Below are positions 34,349-43,193 of a DNA stretch of 64,000 nt, piece after piece (within the stretch, counting starts at the first letter, position 1; each line of letters opens with the position of its first letter). The notes under the pieces were generated by a model. It saw only the letters and a program-made list of their open reading frames with translations. It did no database searches and was not told the origin of the DNA. The DNA comes from Parabacteroides sp. (GTDB lineage Bacteria; Bacteroidota; Bacteroidia; Bacteroidales; Tannerellaceae): positions 62,001 through 126,000 of the forward strand of contig DXVO01000028.1 in assembly GCA_019417325.1 (NCBI GenBank). Reading direction: 5' to 3'. Position numbers and translations under genes: made by a program.

Positions 34349-35764
34349 TCAATCACACATCATATTCCTCAACGGAACGCTTATCCCCATATAAAGGTTC
34401 ACTGCACTTCCGCTTACCGGCAGGAACTGTGGCGTAACCTTTGTAAACATATAGTCGGAACCGATAAAGAAGTTAATCCATTTCGGAGTAAAGTTCAAAG
34501 CCAAGCCATAGGTCTTAAAATTACTATGAATAAAAGAATAACTGGCAGCAGCTTCAAACCAATATACAGGACGATAGCTAACAGAAGCTGTCAACTCTGA
34601 ATAAGCCTTCGGAGTATAGAAACGTGTACTCGACAATAAACCGAATCCCAATTGATTATCTAATATCCGGTACTCAGCTCCTATATTGATTGTAGAACGT
34701 AAAGAAGTCGTATTCTTAACCGGATCTTTTTGAGTAAAATGGAATAATTGTTCCAGATTACCTTTCATCGTATCAAACTGGTCGCTCATGCTGGGTTTAC
34801 TGCCGTCCACTTTATCCCCCAGAGCTAGGTCGAAGCCATCAAAATCGAATTGGCCGTTTACTTCGCCATAAATATTAGAACTCTTATTCCAGCTTATAAA
34901 TCCCAGATCAAGCACTGATGCGGATAGCGTAAGATTATCAAGTAATTTATAAGTAGCACCCAAGTCGATACCCATACCAAAACCACCCAATCCCGGCGAA
35001 TCATATTGGAAACCGCTAATATACTGGCGTCCCTGATCATCATAACTGTTTTCAGCAGTCAAGCCTTTCACATTTGCACTCATTGTACCTTGCGAAGTAA
35101 TTTCCCAGTTATTTTCATTCATCACGGCATGCAAATGGTCGATCTGTGCCTCCATTGTACCGGCGCCAAACAACATTTTCAATTTACCACCGACTGTCAA
35201 TTTATCCGTAATCGGACGTGAATAACCTACTCCGGCTTCAACATATGCTTCCGAATACGCTTTCATATTAGTAATATCATAGGTAGTACCTGCAACCGTA
35301 TTTCCCCGTTTTACAAATTCAAGCATGTTTTTAGGAACCCCGATACTTGCCAAACCTTTCACAGAAATATCCACAGAATAAAAACCTTTTCCTGCATACC
35401 AGCCACCGGATAATATCTGAGTACCGAAATCCGTATTCACCTGGTTACGGTCTTTCAAGCCACTCAAAAAAGATTCCGTATTCACAGATTTATCCATGAA
35501 AGTAACCAATCTGCCGTCTTTAGAAAACAAGATATTGTCCAATGCCACTCCATTGGTTGTATAAGCAGCATTTACCCCACCCAATACAGGAATAGACACA
35601 TATCCGCGTTCAGGTCTGAATGCCGGGTTCTGCGCCGTACGCAGCGGAGAGTTTTGCATAAAATAGGAAGTTCGCAATTGCTGGGCAGAAACAGATGTTC
35701 CGATAAATAAGCACAAAACCAAAGTCAGCAATCCTTTAGCCTGTCTGTTAAATATAGTATTCAT
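34349..35764 (-). CDS. DUF5723-family outer-membrane protein
   Basis: 471 residues. The signal peptide ends at SVSAQQ; the mature part begins LRTSYFMQNSPLRTAQNPAFRPERGYVSIP, the start of DUF5723 proteins of Bacteroidales. The rest alternates in a beta-barrel pattern with Tyr/Phe at strand ends and several GVGYSRPITDKLTVGGKLK-type hairpins. Function is unknown; relation to FadL/PorV-like barrels is possible. It follows a lipoprotein gene by 31 bases and is presumably expressed with it as a pair. Confidence 0.8.
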   Translation of the reverse strand: MNTIFNRQAKGLLTLVLCLFIGTSVSAQQLRTSYFMQNSPLRTAQNPAFRPERGYVSIPVLGGVNAAYTTNGVALDNILFSKDGRLVTFMDKSVNTESFLSGLKDRNQVNTDFGTQILSGGWYAGKGFYSVDISVKGLASIGVPKNMLEFVKRGNTVAGTTYDITNMKAYSEAYVEAGVGYSRPITDKLTVGGKLKMLFGAGTMEAQIDHLHAVMNENNWEITSQGTMSANVKGLTAENSYDDQGRQYISGFQYDSPGLGGFGMGIDLGATYKLLDNLTLSASVLDLGFISWNKSSNIYGEVNGQFDFDGFDLALGDKVDGSKPSMSDQFDTMKGNLEQLFHFTQKDPVKNTTSLRSTINIGAEYRILDNQLGFGLLSSTRFYTPKAYSELTASVSYRPVYWFEAAASYSFIHSNFKTYGLALNFTPKWINFFIGSDYMFTKVTPQFLPVSGSAVNLYMGISVPLRNMMCD

Positions 35765-35795
35765 TTTGCTTCAGTATAATTTGTTAGTTAATAGA

Positions 35796-36863
35796 TTAAA
35801 TGGAGATACCACCTGTTTTCTTCAATTTAAGTTCAAGGGAAATTTTCTGGTTTGTTTTCAACGCTTCAGGTTGCTCGCGGCCACTCAATTCCATAACAAA
35901 CTGAATATCTTTTGCATTAACCATCTTGTACATATCTTCAGATTTAATCTCAAAAGAAAATTCACCGGTATTCCCTTTTATCTCTTGTTCAGGAAATACA
36001 ATATCCAAAGGACGACCATAACTATCTACTATTTTCATAATAATAGAAAGGTCAAATGGCATCGTATTCGTTACTGTTCCGAATATGGTAGCAGTCCCTC
36101 CGGAAAACAGATAATCTACAAATGATTCGTCAAAAGCATCCTTCACATGTTCGGTAGTTACCGCTTGAAAACTTGCAGAAGGAACTAAAGGGATTTCCAG
36201 TTCATAACCGATTGAAGAAATAGAAACATTATCCGTTGTTTTCTTTTTCCCTAATAAATTCAATTCTATTGTGGCTGGGATATTTTCTATTACTGAGGGA
36301 AGTTCTTTACATCCTGCAAAGATATAACCTTCTTTTACTGACGATTCATTCGGTCCGATCCATGCATTTGGTTTATCCTTCTCCAATACAAAATTTGCGG
36401 TTGCACGACTTTCTCCTCCTTCTATTGTAAACTGGCAATCTATATCCCCTGTAGTCAGTTCACTATTTAACAGAATATGAGGATCAGCCAGGCCCAAAAC
36501 AAAACCTTCATCAAAAAGATCCTGTAAATCTTTCAAATCTACCGTTCCAGATGCAATCGGTTCATAATTATCGGTAAGAGGTATTCCAACATCCACACCG
36601 GGAACCGGCACGATATTCAACTCTTTTTCATACCGGGCTGTATAAGACCCATCCTCCTCTATTTTGATAGATGGAACTTTATACACCTTAATGACATCGT
36701 CTACCTCGACAGAACCGGAACCCAAAGGAACGACCCATTCATCCCCTATCGTTATATCGTCTGTATCCACTTTCGACAAATCATACTTGCTATCAACACA
36801 CGCAGTGCAAAAAAACACAATTGCAAGTAGAGCTTGAAATAAAATTTTACCTCTCATTAACAT
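35796..36863 (-). CDS. lipoprotein partner of the DUF5723 protein
   Basis: 355 residues; a lipoprotein signal ends at C22 (FFCTAC). The mature sequence begins VDSKYDLSKVDTDDITIGDEWVVPLG, then repeats of beta-rich sequence without a recognised domain; several segments look like stacked immunoglobulin-like sandwiches. Function unknown. Encoded directly upstream of the DUF5723 barrel gene, so the two may form an outer-membrane lipoprotein/barrel unit. The Met at residue 3 is an alternative start. The -7 box at 36906 places the transcript start about 36 bases before the ATG. Confidence 0.78.
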   Translation of the reverse strand: MLMRGKILFQALLAIVFFCTACVDSKYDLSKVDTDDITIGDEWVVPLGSGSVEVDDVIKVYKVPSIKIEEDGSYTARYEKELNIVPVPGVDVGIPLTDNYEPIASGTVDLKDLQDLFDEGFVLGLADPHILLNSELTTGDIDCQFTIEGGESRATANFVLEKDKPNAWIGPNESSVKEGYIFAGCKELPSVIENIPATIELNLLGKKKTTDNVSISSIGYELEIPLVPSASFQAVTTEHVKDAFDESFVDYLFSGGTATIFGTVTNTMPFDLSIIMKIVDSYGRPLDIVFPEQEIKGNTGEFSFEIKSEDMYKMVNAKDIQFVMELSGREQPEALKTNQKISLELKLKKTGGISI

Positions 36864-36905
36864 AGTAGTATGTATATATCAATTACCAAAATATATTAAA
36901 CGATG

Positions 36906-36913
36906 CAAAAGTA
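36906..36913 (-). promoter_or_regulatory. -7 box of the lipoprotein-DUF5723 operon
   Basis: CAAAAGTA on plus reads TACTTTTG on minus, about 43 bases before the ATG at 36863. Confidence 0.62.
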
Positions 36914-37023
36914 AACAAAAAAGCTGATACTTTGTTTTATATTTACCGCTAAATTTGAAAATTTGTATATTATATCTAAGTAAATTCTTTACTTTGTGTA
37001 AGAAAATCTTATTCTTTCAGGCT

Positions 37024-38085
37024 ATGAAACGAAGTTGTATTTTTATCCTATTGTCCATATTAGTATTCTATCTAAAAGAAGGATATGAACTGATAACGGC
37101 AGATGCTCCTGTTAAATGTGCCGCTACAGGTAACCTGTCTGATGTAGCCGAAGAGGTAATCGCCATTCCTTTGGAAACGAATCTCCATTGCCAACTCGGA
37201 CATGTCCACAGGATTAAACGGGATGGCAATCATTTATTTTTACTGAGCAAACGCCAGCTTTACCATTTCAGTTGTTCCGGAAAATTCATCAACCAAATTA
37301 CTTATACCGGACAATTCCACAAGAATAGTTTTACGGTATCCGACTATGTAGTAGACGCCATCCATAAACAACTGATTGTAATGGACGACAAACTAAATGC
37401 GCACTACTTCAATTATGAAGGTGATTATTTAGGTAGAATCGATTTATCCAAACACCGCACCTGGAATTCTTTATCCAAACTATCCTATTACGATAATCAT
37501 TTATATGCCACTGCAGAACGGCAAATACAGCGAAAAGAAGCCGGCAACCGCTATTGTGTAGAGCAATGGTTATATAAATTCGATACAACATTCAATGAAG
37601 TGGAGACACGCCAGCTAACCAATGCCGAATTAGGTCGATTCACTTTAGGGCAAGCATTCGCCCCGGAAGTTGCCGTAGCCAATAAGCAGGTTTATGTACA
37701 ATCGCCATCCATGCAACCGGATTTATTATTACGGGATACCTTATACCTGATAAACCAGAACAAACTGGATATCACTGACGACTATCCGTATATCCTTCCC
37801 ATACGCATCAACAAACGTTTCCTAATCTCCACCCATTACAACGCACAAGTGGAAGAAAAAAGTTACACATTCTGTTTCGACCGCCTTAAAAACCAGGCCT
37901 ACAATGTAGCCGGCGGATTAACAGACAATTTCTACCAGACAGGCAATGTTCCCGAATTACAGCCTATGGATATAAACAGCAATTATTATTGCTACTGTAA
38001 AACCGGGAAAGATGTGGAAGAGTTATTCCCTGAGAGGACAACAGACAGCAACCCCGTCTTATTTATCATAAAGCTGAAGGCATAA
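37024..38085 (+). CDS. exported 6-bladed beta-propeller-like protein
   Basis: 353 residues from the ATG at 37024 (MKRSCIFILLSILVFYLKEG), which gives a signal-anchor-like N-terminus; an ATG at 36955 in frame adds 23 residues that do not look like a signal and is rejected. The mature part begins with a VIAIPLETN stretch and repeats of blade-like strands (KRDGNHLFLLSKRQLYHFSCSGKFINQI). This is the pattern of 6-bladed beta-propeller proteins of Bacteroidales, which have no assigned general function. It is divergent from the lipoprotein operon and has no clear partner gene. Confidence 0.72.
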   Translation: MKRSCIFILLSILVFYLKEGYELITADAPVKCAATGNLSDVAEEVIAIPLETNLHCQLGHVHRIKRDGNHLFLLSKRQLYHFSCSGKFINQITYTGQFHKNSFTVSDYVVDAIHKQLIVMDDKLNAHYFNYEGDYLGRIDLSKHRTWNSLSKLSYYDNHLYATAERQIQRKEAGNRYCVEQWLYKFDTTFNEVETRQLTNAELGRFTLGQAFAPEVAVANKQVYVQSPSMQPDLLLRDTLYLINQNKLDITDDYPYILPIRINKRFLISTHYNAQVEEKSYTFCFDRLKNQAYNVAGGLTDNFYQTGNVPELQPMDINSNYYCYCKTGKDVEELFPERTTDSNPVLFIIKLKA

Positions 38086-38414
38086 ACAACGTTTTCTATT
38101 GATTTTAATTTTTTAACAGACAAAAAACACAACACAAAAGCCACCTGTTTACGTATCGTACAAAATACAATAAGTCCCTCCTCCCGGCCTCCAATAGAAT
38201 ATGCCCGAACTAACGACTAATAAATTATTTGAGGGATGCCCGGCAGGTTCCTTTCCCTTCTTTCCAAAAACATATTGTATACAATAAGATAAGACCTTTT
38301 TTCTTATTGTAAAATACAAGATATGTATACTAATGAAAAACAATGCTTTAAAGCATACCTCTTTCATTTATACAAACAAAAAATCATCTGCATATTTGTA
38401 ATAAAACCATCAAT
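38086..38414. promoter_or_regulatory. gene-free operator region ahead of the xylose genes
   Basis: No gene seen. TACAATAAG occurs at 38166-38174 and 38280-38288, and its complement CTTATTGTA at 38303-38311, so the last two face each other. Next to them are palindromes TTGTATACAA (38275-38284) and TTGTAAAATACAA (38307-38319). A -7-like box with one mismatch (CATATTTG) is at 38391-38398. The cluster fits operator sites for the sugar regulator encoded next, which is NUDIX/NrtR-like. Assignment to that regulator is inference. Confidence 0.55.
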
Positions 38415-39179
38415 ATGCAAGACAAACAGCAACAGTTGCCACTGGCAAATAATCATATATCCGTAGACTGCGTTGTAGTTGGCTTCGATGGCGAACAGCT
38501 AAAAGTTCTGCTGATAAACCGTGTCGGAGAAGAGAATGGCGAAATATACCATGACAAAAAACTACCCGGAAGCCTTATTTATATGGATGAAGACCTGGAC
38601 GAAGCTGCCCGCCGCGTATTATGCGAACTGACCGGTATTAAGAATTTAAACCTCATACAATTTAAAGCATTCGGTTCCAAAAACAGGACAAGCAATCCGA
38701 AAGATGTACACTGGCTGGAACGAGCCATGCAATCCAGAGTGGAACGGATAGTTACCATCGCCTACCTCTCGATGGTAAAAATAGATAGTACCCTCAATAA
38801 AAGCCTGGACGAACATCAGGCATGCTGGATCGCACTGGGAGATATAAAAACCCTGGCGTTCGACCATAATCTGATTATAAAAGAAGCCCTCGCTCATATC
38901 CGGCAAATCGTGGAGTTCAATCCCTCTATGCTTTTCGAATTGTTACCGCGAAAGTTTACAGCAGCCCAGCTCCGCATACTTTTCGAACTCATATATGACA
39001 AGCCGGTGGATGTCCGCAACTTCCATAAAAAGATTGCAACCATGGAATATGTGGTTCCATTGGAAGAAAAACAAAAAGGCGTAGCCCACCGTGCAGCCCG
39101 CTATTACAAATTCGACAAGAAGATATACAATAAGGTAAGGAACATGCCTATGCCACTGAAAGACGGGAACAAAATTTAA
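38415..39179 (+). CDS. NUDIX-domain transcriptional regulator of xylose genes
   Basis: 254 residues. The N-terminal NUDIX-like domain (VDCVVVGFDGEQLKVLLINR, then AARRVLCELTGIKNLNLI) lacks the full catalytic NUDIX box. The C-terminal region (LRILFELIYDKPVDVRNFHKKI, then RAARYYKFDKKIYNKVR) is a winged helix. This is the NrtR/AraR type found in Bacteroides, where the former hydrolase domain senses a pentose or derivative. Directly upstream of xylA and a xylose symporter, it most likely controls them. The upstream region holds candidate operator repeats. Repressor versus activator cannot be told. Confidence 0.85.
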   Translation: MQDKQQQLPLANNHISVDCVVVGFDGEQLKVLLINRVGEENGEIYHDKKLPGSLIYMDEDLDEAARRVLCELTGIKNLNLIQFKAFGSKNRTSNPKDVHWLERAMQSRVERIVTIAYLSMVKIDSTLNKSLDEHQACWIALGDIKTLAFDHNLIIKEALAHIRQIVEFNPSMLFELLPRKFTAAQLRILFELIYDKPVDVRNFHKKIATMEYVVPLEEKQKGVAHRAARYYKFDKKIYNKVRNMPMPLKDGNKI

Positions 39180-39211
39180 ATCATATATTAACTAATAAAA
39201 ATACAACGATT

Positions 39212-40528
39212 ATGGCAACAAAAGAGTATTTTCCGGGAATAGGAAAGATTAAATTTGAAGGAAAAAAGAGTAAAAACCCGATGGCTTTCCGCTATTATGA
39301 TGCTGAAAAAGTAATAGACGGAAAAAAGATGAAAGACTGGCTGAAATTCTCTATGGCATGGTGGCATACGCTTTGTGCCGAAGGTAGCGACCAGTTTGGC
39401 GGCGGTACTAAACAATTCCCCTGGAACGGAGACAACAACCCAATCCAAGCTGCTAAAAACAAAATGGATGCAGGTTTCGAATTCATGCAGAAAATAGGCA
39501 TCGAATATTACTGCTTCCATGATGTAGACCTGATAGCCGAAGCTGCCACTATCGAGGAATATGAAGCAAACCTGAAAGAAATGGTTGCTTATGCCAAACA
39601 GAAACAGGCGGAAACAGGCATAAAACTATTGTGGGGCACTGCCAACGTATTCAGCCATGCCCGTTATATGAACGGTGCAGCAACCAATCCGGACTTCGAC
39701 GTTGTGGCACGTGCCGCCGTACAGATTAAAAATGCAATCGATGCAACCATTGAACTAGGCGGTCAGAACTATGTATTCTGGGGCGGACGCGAAGGTTATA
39801 TGTCTTTACTGAATACTGACCAAAAACGCGAAAAAGACCATCTTGCACAAATGCTCGCAATGGCCAGGGACTATGCCCGTGCAAAAGGTTTCGAGGGTAC
39901 TTTCCTGATTGAACCCAAGCCTATGGAACCGACTAAACACCAGTATGACGTAGATACGGAAACCGTAATAGGCTTCCTGAAAGCACATGGACTGGACAAA
40001 GATTTTAAAGTGAATATCGAAGTGAACCATGCGACATTGGCCGGGCACACCTTCGAACACGAATTAGCTGTTGCTGTAGACAACAACATGCTGGGGTCTA
40101 TCGATGCCAACCGCGGAGACTATCAGAACGGATGGGACACAGACCAGTTCCCAATTGATAACTTCGACCTTATCCAAGCCATGATGCAAGTGATCCGTAA
40201 CGGAGGATTCGGAAACGGAGGTACGAACTTCGATGCTAAAACCCGTCGTAACTCTACCGACCTGGACGATATTTTCATTGCTCATATCGCCGGTATGGAT
40301 GCCATGGCACGTGCACTCGAAAACGCATCTGCCCTTCTGAACGAATCGCCTTACAAGAAGATGCTCGCCGACCGCTATGCTTCTTTCGACTCCGGCAAAG
40401 GAAAAGAATTTGAAGAAGGCAAATTGACCTTGGAAGATATCGTTGCCTATGCCAAGGCAAACGGAGAGCCGAAGCAAATCAGCGGTAAACAGGAATTATA
40501 CGAAGCGATAGTCAATATGTATTGTTAA
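39212..40528 (+). CDS. xylA: xylose isomerase
   Basis: 438 residues, full length for the class II enzyme. Metal and catalytic motifs are present: YYCFHDVDLIAEA with the catalytic His/Asp, FWGGREGYMSLLNTD, LIEPKPMEPTKHQYD and IEVNHATLAGHTFEHE, then GSIDANRGDYQNGWDTDQFP. It converts D-xylose to D-xylulose. It lies 32 bases after the NUDIX regulator gene and 21 before the symporter, in one operon. The next pathway enzyme, xylulokinase, is not encoded in this window. Confidence 0.97.
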   Translation: MATKEYFPGIGKIKFEGKKSKNPMAFRYYDAEKVIDGKKMKDWLKFSMAWWHTLCAEGSDQFGGGTKQFPWNGDNNPIQAAKNKMDAGFEFMQKIGIEYYCFHDVDLIAEAATIEEYEANLKEMVAYAKQKQAETGIKLLWGTANVFSHARYMNGAATNPDFDVVARAAVQIKNAIDATIELGGQNYVFWGGREGYMSLLNTDQKREKDHLAQMLAMARDYARAKGFEGTFLIEPKPMEPTKHQYDVDTETVIGFLKAHGLDKDFKVNIEVNHATLAGHTFEHELAVAVDNNMLGSIDANRGDYQNGWDTDQFPIDNFDLIQAMMQVIRNGGFGNGGTNFDAKTRRNSTDLDDIFIAHIAGMDAMARALENASALLNESPYKKMLADRYASFDSGKGKEFEEGKLTLEDIVAYAKANGEPKQISGKQELYEAIVNMYC

Positions 40529-40549
40529 ATAAAGCCGGTTTCTACTACC

Positions 40550-41998
40550 ATGAACAACACGAACAAAGGTAGCAAGCTCTATCTGTACTCCATAACTTCC
40601 GTCGCTATTTTGGGCGGCTTGCTGTTTGGCTATGATACCGCAGTAATTTCTGGAGCAGAGAAAGGGCTTGAAGCCTTTTTCCTTATGGCAACAGACTTCC
40701 GGTACGACAAAGTGATGCACGGAATCACTTCTTCAAGTGCACTGATAGGATGCGTCCTGGGAAGTCTTTTATCCGGCATTTCGGCATCCCGGTTAGGGCG
40801 CCGTAATTCATTGCGGTTGGCTGCCGTTCTCTTTTTTATCTCGGCAATTGGTTCGTATTACCCCGAAATGTTGTTTTTTGAATACGGCAAACCGGATATG
40901 GGACTGCTTATAGCCTTTAACCTGTACCGTATCATTGGTGGCATTGGGGTCGGACTTGCCTCTGCCGTTTGCCCGATGTATATCGCAGAAATAGCTCCCT
41001 CAAATATCCGGGGAACGTTGGTTTCCTGCAACCAGTTTGCTATTATATTCGGTATGCTGGTTGTCTACTTTGTCAATTATCAGATTATGGGAAACCATCA
41101 GAATCCGGTTATTCTGAAAGATGCAACAGGTATACTGTCTGTCAGCAAAGACTCCGATATGTGGTCTGTGATGGAGGGATGGCGTTATATGTTCGTCTCG
41201 GAGACTTATCCGGCTATTCTATTCGGCATACTGTTGTTTTTCGTACCTAAAACTCCACGTTTCCTGGTGATGGCAAATCAGGATCAAAAAGCGTATGCTA
41301 TTTTAGAGAAAGTAAACGGAGCATCCAAGGCAAAAGAGATATTAAGCGAGATTAAAGCCACGGCAAAAGAAAAGACGGAGAAGTTATTCACGTATGGTGT
41401 TACGGTTATTGTTATCGGCATTTTACTGTCGGTATTCCAGCAAGCCATCGGCATCAATGCCGTACTTTATTACGCACCGCGTATTTTTGAAAGTGCCGGA
41501 GCCGAAGGCGGCGGCATGATGCAAACGGTTATAATGGGGATTGTTAATATTTTGTTTACATTGGTTGCAGTCTTTACTGTAGACAAATTCGGACGCAAGC
41601 CTTTATTGATTATCGGTTCCATCGGTATGGCGTTAGGGGCTTTTGCTGTTGCCATATGCGACCAACTGGCTATCAAAGGACTCGTTCCCGTATTGTCCGT
41701 TATCGTGTATGCTGCTTTCTTTATGATGTCATGGGGACCGATCTGCTGGGTGTTGATTGCCGAGATTTTCCCCAACACAATCCGTGGCAAAGCGATTGCC
41801 ATAGCTGTAGCTTTCCAGTGGATATTCAATTATATCATTTCCTCCACATTCCCTGCCCTGTATGACTTCAGCCCGATGTTCGCATATAGCCTCTATGGGA
41901 TAATTTGTGTACTGGCTGCTATCTTTGTATGGCGCTGGGTGCCGGAGACGAAAGGCAAAACGCTGGAAGAGATGAGTAAACTCTGGAGAAAAAATTGA
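40550..41998 (+). CDS. xylE: D-xylose:H+ symporter, MFS sugar porter
   Basis: 482 residues with twelve membrane helices. Sugar-porter signatures: GGLLFGYDTAVISGAEKGLE near the N-terminus, RLGRRNSLRLAAVLFF, GVGLASAVCPMYIAEIAP, QQAIGINAVLYYAPRIFE and FGRKPLLIIGSIGMALGAF, ending with WRWVPETKGKTLEEMS. These match the XylE/GLUT family. Substrate specificity for xylose is inferred from the immediately preceding xylA. Located in the inner membrane. No T-run terminator follows; hairpins at 42044-42104 are the nearest structure. Confidence 0.92.
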   Translation: MNNTNKGSKLYLYSITSVAILGGLLFGYDTAVISGAEKGLEAFFLMATDFRYDKVMHGITSSSALIGCVLGSLLSGISASRLGRRNSLRLAAVLFFISAIGSYYPEMLFFEYGKPDMGLLIAFNLYRIIGGIGVGLASAVCPMYIAEIAPSNIRGTLVSCNQFAIIFGMLVVYFVNYQIMGNHQNPVILKDATGILSVSKDSDMWSVMEGWRYMFVSETYPAILFGILLFFVPKTPRFLVMANQDQKAYAILEKVNGASKAKEILSEIKATAKEKTEKLFTYGVTVIVIGILLSVFQQAIGINAVLYYAPRIFESAGAEGGGMMQTVIMGIVNILFTLVAVFTVDKFGRKPLLIIGSIGMALGAFAVAICDQLAIKGLVPVLSVIVYAAFFMMSWGPICWVLIAEIFPNTIRGKAIAIAVAFQWIFNYIISSTFPALYDFSPMFAYSLYGIICVLAAIFVWRWVPETKGKTLEEMSKLWRKN

Positions 41999-42353
41999 AA
42001 AATAAGGTCTATTGACTGGTTTTTACCCACATACCGCACATACCGGGACCCGGATCTCATAACTTCTGCCATCCGGGTCCCGATGAATGCGACACCTGGG
42101 TGTCGGGAACAAAAACATACTATGCTTCTCATATTAATATATATATCTAATAAGAAAGACAAGTATATATGAGATTTCCGAATAAAGTGTTATGATAGTA
42201 TGATCGTTTGCCATGATAGTTAAATCCGGCAACTATCATAAGATAACACGCTATAAAATAACACATTGCCAGAAGTATGACAGTTATGATAGTTATATTG
42301 CCATAACATTTCTATCGAGGATGTAATGACTGGTTGCAAACCTTTAAAACCAG
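41999..42353. repeat. gene-free stretch with hairpins and ATGATAGTT repeats
   Basis: CGGGACCCGGAT at 42044-42055 and ATCCGGGTCCCG at 42071-42082 form a perfect 12-bp stem. GACACC and GGTGTC at 42091-42104 form a second. Further on, ATGATAGT occurs at 42192-42199, 42213-42220 and 42286-42293, with complement AACTATCAT at 42231-42239 pairing with ATGATAGTT at 42213-42221. TAACAC/GTGTTA motifs also recur. No frame looks coding. Could be an sRNA locus, a degenerate element or binding-site cluster; I cannot choose. Confidence 0.5.
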
Positions 42354-42395
42354 AAAAAAAGGAAGCCGGCTAACAATAACACATGAGCCGGCTTC
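42354..42395 (-). terminator. rho-independent terminator of the pheT-yebC operon
   Basis: GGAAGCCGGCT at 42361-42371 and AGCCGGCTTCC at 42385-42395 form a perfect 11-bp stem, followed on minus by seven T. Confidence 0.92.
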
Positions 42396-42428
42396 CTTCT
42401 TATTTATTTATGTAAAAACTCTTGACGA

Positions 42429-43163
42429 TTATTCTTCGTCAGCGCTTTCGTCTTCCTTTATATTATGGAATACGTTCTGAACGTCGTCATCTTCTTCCAG
42501 CTTTTCAATCAGCTTATCAAGAGTTTCACGCTGTTCAGGAGTTACTTCCTTCAAGTCGTTCGGAATACGGACAAATTCGCTGCTGGTAATCTCGAAACCG
42601 TTTTCTTCCAGATATTTCTGGATAGCTGAATTCTGGGAAAATTCACCATAAATTACTACTTCACCTTCGTCTTCATCCAATTCGTCCACTCCGTAGTCGA
42701 TTAATTCCAATTCAAGGTCTTCAAGAGACATATCCTCTTTCTTAACGATATGAAATACGCACTTGTGGTCGAACAGGAATTCAAGGCTACCGCTTGTACC
42801 CAGTGAACCGCCATGTTTATTGAAATAACTACGGACATTGGCAACCGTACGGGTTGTATTGTCTGTTGCTGTTTCCACAAAGATAGCGATACCAAAAGGT
42901 CCGTATCCTTCGTAGTTCATTTCCTTATAACCGGAGAAGTCCTTTTCGACAGCGCGCTTGATAGCACGTTCCACGTTTTCCTTCGGCATATTCTCCTTCT
43001 TTGCATTCTGCATCAATGCACGCAAATGAGGGTTATTCTCAGGATCCGGACCGCCTGCCTTAGCTGCTATTGTAATTTCTTTTCCTAACTTAGTAAACAC
43101 GCGGGCCATGTTACCCCAACGTTTAAACTTTCTTGCTTTACGGAATTCAAACGCTCTTCCCAT
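42429..43163 (-). CDS. YebC/PmpR-family DNA-binding regulator or translation factor
   Basis: 244 residues, full-length YebC. The start MGRAFEFRKARKFKRWGNMAR and segments such as GGPDPENNPHLRALMQNAKK, NYEGYGPFGIAIFVETATD and GSLGTSGSLEFLFDHK are conserved. The family is best known as transcription regulators and, more recently, as factors aiding ribosomes at proline stretches. The C-terminal tail is acidic (EEDDDVQNVFHNIKEDESADEE). It is 30 bases downstream of pheT in the same transcription unit, which fits a translation-linked role. Confidence 0.9.
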   Translation of the reverse strand: MGRAFEFRKARKFKRWGNMARVFTKLGKEITIAAKAGGPDPENNPHLRALMQNAKKENMPKENVERAIKRAVEKDFSGYKEMNYEGYGPFGIAIFVETATDNTTRTVANVRSYFNKHGGSLGTSGSLEFLFDHKCVFHIVKKEDMSLEDLELELIDYGVDELDEDEGEVVIYGEFSQNSAIQKYLEENGFEITSSEFVRIPNDLKEVTPEQRETLDKLIEKLEEDDDVQNVFHNIKEDESADEE

Positions 43164-43193
43164 ATTGTTATTCTATTATATTTAATTTGATTA

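Noticed and set aside
36955..37023. Longer start for the beta-propeller-like protein
   Set aside because: The signal-like hydrophobic segment follows the Met at 37024, and the extension adds no recognisable sequence.
41893..42162. 89-codon minus-strand frame overlapping the end of xylE
   Set aside because: Overlaps a strong gene and continues through the hairpin region; no motif.
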